Below, one piece after another: positions 43,501 to 51,744 of a stretch of 64,000 bases of DNA. Each line of letters opens with the position of its first letter. Within the stretch, counting starts at the first letter, position 1. The DNA comes from Ephydatia muelleri (lineage: Eukaryota; Porifera; Demospongiae; Spongillida; Spongillidae). The stretch spans positions 4,883,650 through 4,947,649 of the forward strand of contig JABACO010000018.1 in NCBI GenBank assembly GCA_013339895.1, read 5' to 3'. Both the position numbers and the translations under genes were made by a program. The notes below the pieces were generated by a model, which saw only the letters and a program-made list of their open reading frames with translations, was not told where the DNA came from and ran no database searches.

Positions 43501-46105
43501 ATAATTCCATTACACTTTCCTCATCCCACTGCCCTCCTACCATCCCGCACTCCGTCCTCCCATCTCACCGTACCACCTGCCCCTCCCCTGGTCATATATA
43601 TTGTCTCCACCTCTGAGTACAGCCTCACATCAGGATACAAGTCACCAAGGATCATTGGACTGGGCTAGTAGTACTTACCTTATTCTGATGATTAACATGT
43701 GCCCTAGCTGATACCAATATCCTCACAACCTCTGCATTGCCATTCATACATGCATCCATCAGTGATGAGGTTCTATTCTGAAGAGACGAATGTATAATTA
43801 TGGACATTCCAGAAACATCCCACACACAATTCCTCATGATAGTCACAGAGGACACACCTACAGATGAGCAACAAACAAGTATGAGTGATGGGGTACAAAG
43901 GTGTTGAGATGTGGGAGAGGTTGGTTTGAGGAGGAGGCATTGGAGGTGAAAGGATAGTAAATATTAAGTCATGTAACCATAGTTACCACACATACATAGT
44001 AAATACATATATGCCTATACATAATGATAGCAATCTACAATGTACAAGACGCAACCCACATATAAGGAAACCAATACAAGTGTAAGAAAGGTACTACTAA
44101 TCCCTCTGCTTTGATCTAACTTTCTCTGACCTGGCCCCTCCCTGACCTAGTTCCCTAACCCAACCATACACGTGTTAATGATCACTAGCAGTTAACAGCA
44201 CACATCGAGCACATGACTGGAGGGGAGGCGCCATCTCCTCTCCCCACACATTCTCCTCCCAACCTCTGGAGATAAATCCATTACACTTCTGATTTCTCCC
44301 CTTCCTGTGCCCTTTCCTCATCCCCCTACCATCTCTGTCCCCCTTCTACCCTTCCCATATGTGCTCACACGCCCTCCTCCCACCCGGTCATAATTATTGT
44401 CTCCACTTCTGCGTACAGCCTCACATCAGGATACAAGTCACCAAGGGTCATTGGGCTGGGCTGGTAGTACTTACCTCCCTCTGATCATTAATGTGTGCCC
44501 CAGCTAATACCAATATCCTCACAACCTCTGCATCGCCATTCCTACATGCCAACATCAGTGATGAGGTTCCATTCTGAAGTGATGAGTGTATGATTATGGA
44601 CATCCCAGAAACATCCCACCACACAATTCCTCATGATAGTCACAGAGGAAACACCCACAGATGAACAACAAACAAATTAGATCCAAAATGAGTGATTGGG
44701 GTACAAAGGTGTAGAGATGTGGGAGGGGAGGTTGGTCTGGGGAGGAGGCATGGGAGGTGAAAGGAAATAGTATTAGTCATGTAACCATAGTTACCACACA
44801 CTAACCCAAATGTGTTTACATAGTGAATACTACACATAATGATAGCTATCTAAGACACAACCCACATGAAAGGAAACCCACAGAAGTGTGAAGAACAGTA
44901 CTACAAATCCCTCTGCTTTGCTGTACAGACTAACCTTCTTCTGCCTCGGCCCTCCCCGACCTAGTTCCCAGACCCAACCATACATGTGTTAACAGCACAC
45001 ATCGAGCACATGACTGGAGCGGAGGCGCCATCTCCTCTCCCCATGCATTTCTCTCTCTCCCAACCTATGGAGATTATTCCAATACACTTCTGATTTCTCC
45101 CTGTCCTGTGCCCTTTCCTCATCCCTCTGCCGGCTCCATCCCCTCCTACCCTTCCCAAATGTCCTTGTACTCCCTCCTCCCACCTCACCCTCACCTCCCC
45201 TCCCCGCTCTGACCCAGTCATAATTATAGTCTCCACTTCTAAGTACAACCTCACATCAGGATACAAGTCACCAAGGGTCATTGGATTGGGCTGGTACATG
45301 TACTACTTACCTTATTGTGATCATTAACATGTGCTCCATCTGATACCAATTTCCTCACAACCTCTGCACGGCCATACGCACATGGGGAGTGACATGCCCT
45401 CATCAGTGATGACCATCCATCCTGAAGAGATGAATGTATGATTATGGACATTCCAGAAACATCCCACCACACAATTCCTCATGAATGATAGTCACAGAGG
45501 ACACACCCACAGATGAGCAACAAACCAATGGAATCAAGGATGAGTGATTGGGGTGCAATGGTAGGGAAGGGAGGTTGGTCTGGGGAGGAGGCGTGGGAGG
45601 TGGAAGGAGAATGGAAGATCAATGTCATAGATGTTCACAGACATACTTAGACATATGAAAGAAATAATGATCATCACATTAACCTACAAATTAGTGCTAT
45701 CAGAACACCACAAAATGATGAGATTGAATTATACCAATGAGAAACATGCGTAGTCGTAGCTGGGTAAGCTACTATGCCATGGTAGGTTACTAATGATCAC
45801 AGTAAGAACAAAAGGAGAGTAGCAAGATGAGTGGCTTCCAGATAGAGAGCTGCACCTTTGAAATGGGGCAACCAAGCGTGCTTCACGGCAAGGTATAAGC
45901 CTACAAGTATAAAGTCTCTGATCTAGGCATAACAATGTTCGACTGAACGCATCGGTGATGAAAAGTTACATGTCTGCTGGCTGAAAGTCTTGTGGTATAA
46001 TCCACGAGCACACATATATTCGAAGCATGCGCGCTCGACATGCACTGTCAGTATATGATTCAGTACAACGTGCAAGATCATCACAATTACCTTTTTAGCA
46101 CTCAT
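25147..46105 (-). CDS. ANK-Roc-COR-Death domain protein, exon-array gene
   Basis: Predicted host gene of 21 exons, about 1,310 aa, minus strand. Order: candidate first exon (46105-46091), 17 one-repeat ankyrin exons (45421 to 31777), an exon with a final ankyrin repeat and the Roc P-loop (30970-30716), a Roc/COR exon (27295-25699) and a death-domain exon (25505-25147). All junctions are GT-AG and in phase; exon 20 ends in phase 1 and exon 21 restores it. The layout resembles the non-kinase part of DAPK1, a calcium/calmodulin-regulated death kinase with ANK, Roc, COR and death domains; no kinase is seen here. Roc would bind GTP, COR dimerise, the death domain recruit partners and the ankyrin stack recognise ligands. 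A cytosolic signalling or innate-immune role is inference. The first exon and the use of every ankyrin exon are unproven. Confidence 0.75.
25699..27295 (-). CDS. Exon 20: Roc GTPase (G3, G4) and COR domain
   Basis: Acceptor AATTTAG/CAACCC, donor CAAG/GTACC. 1,597 bp, open throughout. Starts QPVTKQMRKPVKALTAG, so the internal ATG at 27277 is not the true start. G3 is DLAGH (MTIYDLAGHREYYSSH). G4 is THAD (IIVVGTHADCI). The COR region follows (LFAPSNFREHIPIASNTGLI; LERHFPKP; RFELCQPITF). Roc and COR always occur together in Roco proteins. Confidence 0.85.
27296..30715 (-). other. Intron 19 of the ANK-Roco gene
   Basis: 3.4 kb without convincing coding sequence. It holds a MITE-like hairpin at 27966-28104 (GCAATAGACCC... 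inverted, arms about 40 bp, one arm with a long C run) and C homopolymers at 27976 and 29936. Short stretches resembling each other occur at 27735-27790 and 29015-29070. Confidence 0.6.
27966..28104. repeat. MITE-like hairpin in intron 19
   Basis: Left arm GCAATAGACCC...TTTAAGAACAACTCC (27966-28011) is inverted at 28063-28104 (GGAGTTCTTAAAGGG...GTCTATTGC). The C run in the left arm is expanded relative to the right arm. Confidence 0.65.
30716..30970 (-). CDS. Exon 19: last ankyrin repeat and Roc P-loop
   Basis: 255 bp, phase 0 at both ends. Encodes DGDTALHIAVQAGHGDCVQL and the rest of a canonical ankyrin repeat (GQTPLKL), then GKVIMCGDSGAGKSTLTE, a Walker A/G1 motif. Joining to exon 20 gives a continuous Roc domain, with G1 on this exon and G3/G4 on the next. 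The intron between them is 3.4 kb. Confidence 0.85.
31777..31875 (-). CDS. Ankyrin exon 17 (transcript order)
   Basis: 99 bp, phase 0. DGWSSLMRACRYGHAEVVRI then LVSAGAHVNDKDK. Acceptor TTCAG, donor GTAAGT. Confidence 0.8.
32625..32723 (-). CDS. Ankyrin exon 16
   Basis: 99 bp, phase 0. DGWSSLMEACMNGN then AEVVRILVSAGAHVNDQNK; equals the array consensus. Confidence 0.85.
33188..33402. repeat. 18-bp minisatellite in an array intron
   Basis: About 12 copies of CCCCACACATTTCCCTCT. Most other units hold a single copy; the unit at 40187-40290 holds six. Open frames here are repeat artefacts. Confidence 0.9.
33693..33803 (-). CDS. Ankyrin exon 15 (111-bp variant)
   Basis: 111 bp, phase 0. DGWSSLMRACHSPCVYGR then AEVVRILVSAGAHVNDQNK. 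Four extra residues in the loop between the helices, shared only with ankyrin exon 1. Confidence 0.8.
34625..34723 (-). CDS. Ankyrin exon 14
   Basis: 99 bp, phase 0. QGWSSLMEACKNGN then AEVVKILVLAGAHVNDQNK. The first residue is Gln in place of Asp. Confidence 0.78.
35434..35532 (-). CDS. Ankyrin exon 13
   Basis: 99 bp, phase 0. DGWSSLVEACTNGN then AEVVKILVSAGAHVNYQNE. Confidence 0.8.
36274..36372 (-). CDS. Ankyrin exon 12
   Basis: 99 bp, phase 0. DGWSSLMLACSNGN then ARVVRILVLAGAHVNDQSK. Nearly identical to exons 11 and 10, marking recent duplication. Confidence 0.8.
37053..37151 (-). CDS. Ankyrin exon 11
   Basis: 99 bp, phase 0. DGWSSLMLACSNGN then ARVVRILVLAGAHVNDQRE. The acceptor is ATGCAG, with a small insertion relative to its neighbours. 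Confidence 0.8.
37861..37959 (-). CDS. Ankyrin exon 10
   Basis: 99 bp, phase 0. DGWSSLMLACSNGN then ARVVRILVSAGANVNDQSK. Confidence 0.8.
38722..38820 (-). CDS. Ankyrin exon 9
   Basis: 99 bp, phase 0. DGRSSLMEACMNGN then AEVVRILVSAGAHVNDQSK. Confidence 0.82.
39591..39689 (-). CDS. Ankyrin exon 8
   Basis: 99 bp, phase 0. DGWSSLMRACTDGR then AEVVRIMLSAGAHVNDQIE. Confidence 0.8.
40184..40290. repeat. 18-bp minisatellite, six copies
   Basis: Same CCCCACACATTTCCCTCT unit as at 33.2 kb, expanded independently or carried by unit duplication. Confidence 0.88.
40537..40635 (-). CDS. Ankyrin exon 7
   Basis: 99 bp, phase 0. NGSSSLMEACMNGH then TEVVRILVSAGAHVNGQNK. A second in-frame acceptor 12 bp upstream (TTCAG/AATGTTCAG) could add four residues (NVQN variant). 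Confidence 0.78.
41136..41384. repeat. CCCCCT hexanucleotide array
   Basis: About 250 bp of CCCCCT with occasional CCCCT and CCT variants, in the intron between ankyrin exons 7 and 6. G-rich on the transcribed (minus) RNA strand. Confidence 0.9.
41462..41560 (-). CDS. Ankyrin exon 6, divergent
   Basis: 99 bp, phase 0. YGRSTLMRAYAYCR then AEIVRVMGSAGAHVSDQSE. The most divergent repeat of the array; splice sites intact. Confidence 0.75.
42062..42160 (-). CDS. Ankyrin exon 5
   Basis: 99 bp, phase 0. DGRSSLMLACGNGR then AEIVRILLSAGAHVNDQNM. It follows the shortest unit of the array (600 bp to the next exon). Confidence 0.8.
42907..43005 (-). CDS. Ankyrin exon 4
   Basis: 99 bp, phase 0. NGTSSLMLACRHGH then ANVVRILVLAGAHVNDQRE. 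Sister of exon 2. Confidence 0.8.
43679..43777 (-). CDS. Ankyrin exon 3
   Basis: 99 bp, phase 0. NRTSSLMDACMNGN then AEVVRILVSARAHVNHQNK. The conserved Gly of AGA is Arg here. Confidence 0.78.
44475..44573 (-). CDS. Ankyrin exon 2
   Basis: 99 bp, phase 0. NGTSSLMLACRNGD then AEVVRILVLAGAHINDQRE. Confidence 0.8.
45311..45421 (-). CDS. Ankyrin exon 1 (111-bp variant), first of the array
   Basis: 111 bp, phase 0. DGWSSLMRACHSPCAYGR then AEVVRKLVSDGAHVNDHNK. It carries the same four-residue insertion as ankyrin exon 15. The conserved intron sequence of the array continues to about 45610 and then stops. Confidence 0.78.
46091..46105 (-). CDS. Candidate first coding exon of the ANK-Roco gene
   Basis: ATGAGTGCTAAAAAG followed by GTAATTG (MSAKK, ending in phase 0, matching the phase of every ankyrin exon). 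It lies 670 bp upstream of the first ankyrin exon in a stretch free of array repeats. Short and supported only by position, phase and donor. A longer gene with a more distant start is possible. Confidence 0.35.
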
Positions 46106-46250
46106 TTTTGCCACAGATGTCCAAATTCCCTACGCGCCACCTCCCACGTACCGTCAATAGCTATTAAAACGCAAAGATAAGAATTATTTCCATTGTAGAT
46201 TGTTGTGGGGAAAAGGAGTCTTTTGTATGGTGTGTATCCGTGCCAAAAAT
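46106..46250. other. Possible promoter region of the ANK-Roco gene
   Basis: Unique sequence between the candidate first exon and the minisatellite. No TATA box clearly recognised. Confidence 0.2.
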
Positions 46251-48012
46251 GAGAAATTCATTACGCGTGTGAAGTTTCTGATGCGAGTGAAATTTCTCAT
46301 GCGTGTGAAATTTCTCATGCGTGTGAAATTTCTAATGCGAGTGAAATTCACCGTGCGAGTGTATGGTGTAGTATCCGTGCCAAAAATAGAAACTTTTTAT
46401 GAGGGGGAAGTTTTTCATGACACACCTCGTTAATCGTGCCAAAATAACCTAGCGGAACTCATGAGGGTGAAATTTATCCTGACATACCTTGCGGAACTCG
46501 TGAGGTTGAAATTTTTCCTGACGTACCTCGCGGAACTCGTGAGGGTGAATATGGTGTGGTATCCGTGCCAAAAATGAGAAATTTTTTTTGCGTGTGAAAT
46601 TTCTTTCTCATGCGTGTGAAATTTCTCATGCGAGTGAAATTCCTCGCGCACGCGTGCGAGTGAAATTTTTCATGCGTGTGAAATTTCTCATGCGAGTGGA
46701 GTTCCTCGTGTGTGCGAGTGAAATTTTTCATGCGAGTGAAATTTCCCGTGCGAGTATGGTGTGGTATCCGTGCCAAAAATGAGAAATTTATTATGCGTGT
46801 GAAATTTCTCACGCGTGTGAAATTTATAATACGTGTGAAATTCCTTCTATGTGTGAAATTTCTCGTTTGTGTGAAATGCATTGTGTTTTCCGTGCCAAAA
46901 ATGAGACTTTTCTCATGCAAGTGAAATCTTCGCAATTTGTCATACGTGTGAAATCTCTCGTTATACCTTTAGTGTGTTATTTATGCCAAAAATGAGAAAT
47001 GTCTCACGCATGTGGAATTTCTCATGCGTTTGAAATTTCTCACGCTCATGCGTGTTGAATTTCTCATGCGTTTGAAATTTCTCATGCTCATGTGTGTGGA
47101 ATTTCTCATACGTTTGAAATTTCTCATGCGTTTGAAATTTCTCATGCGTTTGAAATTTCTCACGCGTGAGGAATTTCTCATGCGTGTAGAATTTCTCATG
47201 CGTGCGGAATTTCTCATGTGTGTGAATTTTCTCATGCGTGAGGAATTTCTCATGTTTGAAATTTCTCACGCGTGAGGAATTTTACATGCGTGAGGAATTT
47301 CTCATGCGTGTGGAATTTCTCATGCGTGAGGAATTTCTCATGTGTTTGAAATTTCTCACGCGTGAGGAATTTCTCTGTGTTTGAAATTTCTCACGCGTGA
47401 GGAATTTCACATGCGTGATGAATTTCTCAAGCGTGTGGAATTTCTCATGCGTGAGGAATGTCACGCGTGAGGAACTTCTCATGCGTGAGGAATTTCTCGT
47501 GCGTGGGGAATTTCTCACGCGTGAGGGATTTCACATGCGTGAGGAATATCTCATGCGTGGGGAATTTCTCATGCGTGAGGAGTGTCTCATGTGTTTGAAA
47601 CTTCTCGCGCGTGAGGAATTTCACATGCGTGAGGAATTTCACATGCGTGAGGAATTTCTCATGCGTGTGGAATTTCTCATGCGTGAGGAATTTCTCGTGT
47701 GTTTGAAATTTTGAGGAATTTCACATGCGTGAGGAATTTCTCATGCGTGGGGAATTTCTCATGCGTCTCATGTGTTTGACATTTCTCACGCATGATGAAT
47801 TTCGCATGCGTGAGGAATTTCTCATGTGTGTGGAAATTCTCATGTATGTGGAATTTCTCATGCGTGTGGAATTTCTCATGCGTGTGGAATTTCTCATGCG
47901 TATGGAAATTCTCATGCGTGTGGAATTTCTCATGTGATAGAAATTTCTCACGTGTGAGGAATTTCTCGTGCGTTTGAAGTTTCTCACGCGTGACATGCAT
48001 GAGAAATTTCTC
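46250..48012. repeat. 18-bp minisatellite, about 1.75 kb
   Basis: Degenerate tandem copies of ATGCGTGTGGAATTTCTC and variants (GAGGAATTTCTC, TTTGAAATTTCTC). In the first 750 bp the array is punctuated at about 46219, 46362, 46549, 46756, 46885 and 46971 by copies of GTGCCAAAAATGAGAAAT preceded by TATGGTGT. Because the unit is a multiple of three without stops, all six frames stay open (MRVKFL, RMRNST and similar); these are not genes. Confidence 0.9.
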
Positions 48013-48280
48013 AGGTCGGGGAAGAAATTATTATTTAAGCGAAGGTTTAGATCGAAGAGATGCTGTGTAAATAGACGCGCAGGATCATGGGCTCGTGTGA
48101 AACACGCACACTCCTCCTCCCAGCCGTCATTTCAGTCGCCAGTTAGGTAGTTCTATTGATCGAATCAAAGTATGCAGGTCCTTGCTTTCCTACATACTAC
48201 AGACGTAGCAGAGTTTCACACGAGCCCATCTCTAGCGTTTTATTTATACCTAAATGAAGGTAGCTGTCCTTCGGCACTGT
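48013..48280. other. Short non-coding stretch with a 17-bp inverted pair
   Basis: ATGGGCTCGTGTGAAAC (about 48087) is inverted at about 48211 (GTTTCACACGAGCCCAT). No coding signal. Confidence 0.45.
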
Positions 48281-48534
48281 GCCATGGAAGTTGGTTTCTG
48301 CATTAGAAGTTAGCTCATCCAATATAAGATAAGTGTGCTTGAACAGCAAACGCGTATAGAAAAAAGGCGTCGGGATTACATGTTTAGTACCATCATTACA
48401 TTTATATCTTTCTGCTTGTCTATAGTGTGAAATAAATGTACTTAATGTATACTTCGTGATTGAAGGTGCACGAAGTTATAAAAGTATACATTAAGTATAC
48501 TATTTTTTCACCAAGTTCTTAAATGCCATCAACT

Positions 48535-49000
48535 GAGCCCTGGGCGGCTCTTGAAAGCTGTATCCTATAGCTCACATTGGTCAAGCTCAGTCGTGCTGTG
48601 GTGGCTGCATGTGTGTGCCGCATTGGTAAACGGAGGCCAGTTGTGATAGAGCCCACTTGCTACCCCAGCACCCATACGCCTCAAATACCTTGGAATTGAG
48701 ACCCAACCCAGCTCTGCACACTTCCCATCCTTGTTTTGATGCTTCCTCTCCTCGATGGCAAAGGCTGCAGACCTTGCTCGCTTCACGTAAATTATTTGAA
48801 ATCAGTGCGGATATGTGACAGCGTCAAATGCACCAGGTGTCCCCAGCATTCAGTTGGCAGCCAGGACATCAGCTGGTCTTTTTATTGTTTTCATGCCCCA
48901 GCTGCTTACATTATAATCTGAGCATAAATCACATTACCTACCTAGCCCAAGCTGTTACGATATTCACTGAATTCATGCACGAGTTGCATAATCTCACTGC
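48535..49000 (-). pseudogene. RLE retrotransposon endonuclease fragment
   Basis: Minus strand, two frames. KRPADVLAAN then MLGTPGAFDAVT (about 48830-48900), then ARSAAFAIEERKHQNKDGKC and AELGWVSIP (48620-48790), with the continuation VETYGCWG in another frame. This matches the C-terminal endonuclease region of a family of RLE non-LTR elements common in marine invertebrates. No RT remains. Confidence 0.5.
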
Positions 49001-49700
49001 GACTCCATCTTATACTCCCCTATGAAGCAAAAGACACTGTCCTCAAACTTTGATGATCGTTTGTATTATATCGTCCTCAGTGGCTGATAAGGCACTGCTT
49101 TCAGTGGAAACCTCCAATTTGACCAAATCAGTTCCATGTGGCCCTCAAATGGTGGAGGAGGCTCAATATGTTCCCTCTGCCCAGATTCCATCCTGGATCC
49201 CCTGGACCACCATGCTATATAACAAATGCAAACGAAGGGGAGATGTTGCATGTGCATGCCATGTCATCAGTAATTTATTTTCATTGCTGAATCTTGTTTT
49301 TTGGCATGCATGCTTAAGTGTCAAGGTTAATGTATAGGCAATAATCTCACTCAGATAATGAACACTCAAGATCTGCAGATGTTCTTGTTCACAACTGGAT
49401 ACGAGGCAAGCCAGCAGCATTTGACTTCGAGACCTTCCGTTTAATTCACTAAACTTATAGGGAGTGGGAGTGTCTCCAGGAGATCAGGAAGCACACTAGC
49501 AATGATGGCAAGTGTGGAGAGCTAGAATGAGTATGCATCCCTGTGGTCTTTGAGACTTATGGTGCATGCATGGGACAAGAGGCTGTGAAGTGTTTTGCTC
49601 AGTTGGCATCCACGCTTGCTATATCACCTACTCTAAGCCAAAGTCTGTCATTCTACATGACCTATATGGCTGACTCCGACAATGACTATCGGGGAGGACA
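49000..49700. other. No gene recognised
   Basis: Interior of the inverted-repeat element; short open frames only, none with a recognisable domain. It may be further decayed retrotransposon sequence. Confidence 0.4.
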
Positions 49701-49968
49701 TTTTTAAGATATAAATATAATGATGTTACTAAAAAGGTAATCTCGGCGTCTTTATTTCTATACGCGTTCGCTGTTCAGGCACGCTTATTTTATATTGGAT
49801 GAGCTAACTCCTAATGCTGAAACCAACTCCCATAACACAACACATAGTACCACACACATACCTGCATCACATACTGATAGTGTATGGAACGCCGTAGCCG
49901 TCAAAAATCGGGTAAATATATTACGGTTAAAAAAAAATCATTTTTTATTTTTATTTTTTTTAATTATA

Positions 49969-50720
49969 TATGGAACGTTCTACACGAAAATGGGTCTTGT
50001 GAATTTTATTTTATAACATAAAATTTAAATCGATATATCTTCCGAAGTATTAACGCTATCGGGTTCCTATTTTTAACACAACATCACCATTACTCTATGT
50101 GAAAATCCATTTTGGTAATGCGGGGTACCGACGTTACAAGGTCCGATACCCTGTAGGGTTCAAAACGGCCACATCTTCAGGTAGGAGTGTCCAAATCGGT
50201 TCAAAATAGGTACCTATGTAGATGGGTCCTACCGCTATTGTTTTGTTCTGTTCGTTAATTGTTGCTTTATCCGTTATGGAGATACAAGTGTGCAAAGTAA
50301 TTGCATATTTCCCGGGCGTTACGCGCCATTAACGTATTACGAGAATCCTCGAAGCCAGTCGTAATACGTTAATGGCGCGTAACGCCCGGGAAATATGCAA
50401 TTACTTTGCACACTTGTATCTCCATAACGGATAAAGCAAAAATTAACGAACAGAACAAATCAAAAGCGGTAGGACCCTTCTACATGGGCACCTATTTTGA
50501 ACCGATTTGGACACTCCTACCTGAAGGTGTGGCCGTTTTGAACCCTACTGGGTATCGGACCTTGTAACGTCGGTACCCCGCATGTGTAAGACACCAAAAT
50601 GGATTCTCACATATAGTACTGGTGTGGTATGCTGTGTTAAAAATAGGAACCCGATAGCGTTAATATTTCGGAAGTTAAATTGTTATAAAATAAAATCCAC
50701 AAGACCCATTTTCGTTCCAT
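49969..50720. mobile_element. Long foldback element, about 370-bp arms
   Basis: 49969-50340 is inverted at 50361-50720 with a 20-base loop (GAGAATCCTCGAAGCCAGTC). Identity is very high near the centre (the 60 bases each side of the loop match) and lower toward the ends. Outer ends ATGGAACG/CGTTCCAT. No coding capacity. A diverged copy of the same element occupies 63240-64000. Confidence 0.88.
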
Positions 50721-50724
50721 AATA

Positions 50725-51018
50725 CAAGTAAATAAAAACATTCTCTAACGAGAAAGTTGTTGGTATATAGGATTGACCAATGGTGGTGTAAAAAGCACGG
50801 AAACAAGTGTGACAGAAATTTGACTGGAAAATTGAAATAGGCCTATATTTAGCCCATTACTCAGGCATGTACTGTTATAACGTTAGTGTGCTAAATATAG
50901 GCCTATTTCAATTATCCAGTCACATTTCTGTCACTCTTGTTTCCGTGCTTTTTACACCACCATTGGTCAATCCTATATACAAACAATATTCTCGTTAGAG
51001 AATGTTTTTATTTACTTG
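50725..51018. mobile_element. Foldback element, about 130-bp arms
   Basis: 50725-50855 (CAAGTAAATAAAAACATTCT...) is inverted at 50891-51018 (...AGAATGTTTTTATTTACTTG), loop about 35 bases. It is unrelated to the 752-bp element next to it. A remnant of its end is at 54255-54325. Confidence 0.85.
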
Positions 51019-51740
51019 TTTCATAAGTTTTTTCCTCTGGCGTCTTTATAAGTGGTCACAAATTGATTTTAATTTACGAAAGGAGGGAGGGAGGGAGGTT
51101 AAAAATTTTAATAATATTAGAAATGATATGCATACGAGTTTTTAATGTTATTAATCGTTCGGTCTTGTCCTCGTCTCTGTCTCCAGCCTCTTCTATTGCC
51201 GCGGCGGCCTCGTTCTGGCCATGGGAGTCATGTGGGTGGTGGTGGCAGCGGCCAGGGGGGCACCAATCTTCCTTACTGCTGCACGGGCAGATCTTGTAAC
51301 AACCTTTTGAGCTAGCAATGGATGAGACTTACAAAAGGCATCATCTTAGAAGCTCACTATCCCTAAGAATAGCTTTTTCAAGACCACCATTATACTCCAT
51401 TAGTGCATGAGATTTGGGTTCATACAAGGAGTAGCTATTTGGGAGAAGGATATGGTTATTTTCAGTGCTCAACCCTGGCAAATGCAATTAAATTCATACA
51501 CAGTTGCAGGCTGCCGTTGTACATCAGATAAGAAGCCTTTTTGTACATCAGATTAAGGATGACACCCCAATATTCAATAGACAGGTCACAAAGGAGAAAG
51601 GACTACATGTACTGTACACAACAGTTGGGTCACCATGCATGCTGTACATGTGAAGTGAATGGTTATGTGCAGATCCCTTACATGCGTGCTGTACACATGT
51701 TGCATGAACATCTTCCTATAGCTTTTTAATGCTAGTGCAA
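51019..51740. other. No gene recognised
   Basis: Contains a GC-rich stretch at 51160-51290 (short open frame with ASSIAAAASFWPWESCG) without a recognisable domain. Nothing else seen. Confidence 0.4.
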
Positions 51741-51744
51741 TACA

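Larger units (their letters stand above)
31777..45610 (-). repeat. Tandem array of ankyrin-exon units
   Basis: Seventeen units of about 600-1,070 bp, most 770-950 bp. Each carries one ankyrin exon plus shared intron blocks: a block beside the acceptor (CCACACAATTCCTCATGATA, CAGAGGACACACCCACAGAT), a middle block (GTAACCATAGTTACCACA, GTGTAAAGAACAGTACTAC) and a pyrimidine-rich block (CCATCTCCTCTCCCCACACA) before the next donor. The unit between 30971 and 31776 is a diverged remnant of the same intron. Confidence 0.9.
48281..49833. mobile_element. Element with about 130-bp inverted repeats
   Basis: 48281-48413 is inverted at 49701-49833; shared blocks include GTTGGTTTC, AGTTAGCTCATCCAATATAA, AACGCGTATAGAAA and ATTAC...TTTAGTA. 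Interior contains a small hairpin (CTTAATGTATACTT inverted at 48484-48500) and a fragment of an RLE retrotransposon. Could be a non-autonomous DNA transposon that gained the fragment, or a foldback with inserted sequence. No target duplication identified. Confidence 0.6.

Noticed and set aside
25610..46105. A kinase domain upstream, to make the ankyrin gene a true DAPK
   Set aside because: No protein kinase motifs (HRD, DFG or glycine loop) were seen on the minus strand between 45.4 and 48 kb.
46250..48012. Several open frames of 60-150 codons and CRISPR-like periodicity
   Set aside because: The 18-bp unit has no stops in any frame, and there are no unique spacers between repeats. It is a minisatellite.
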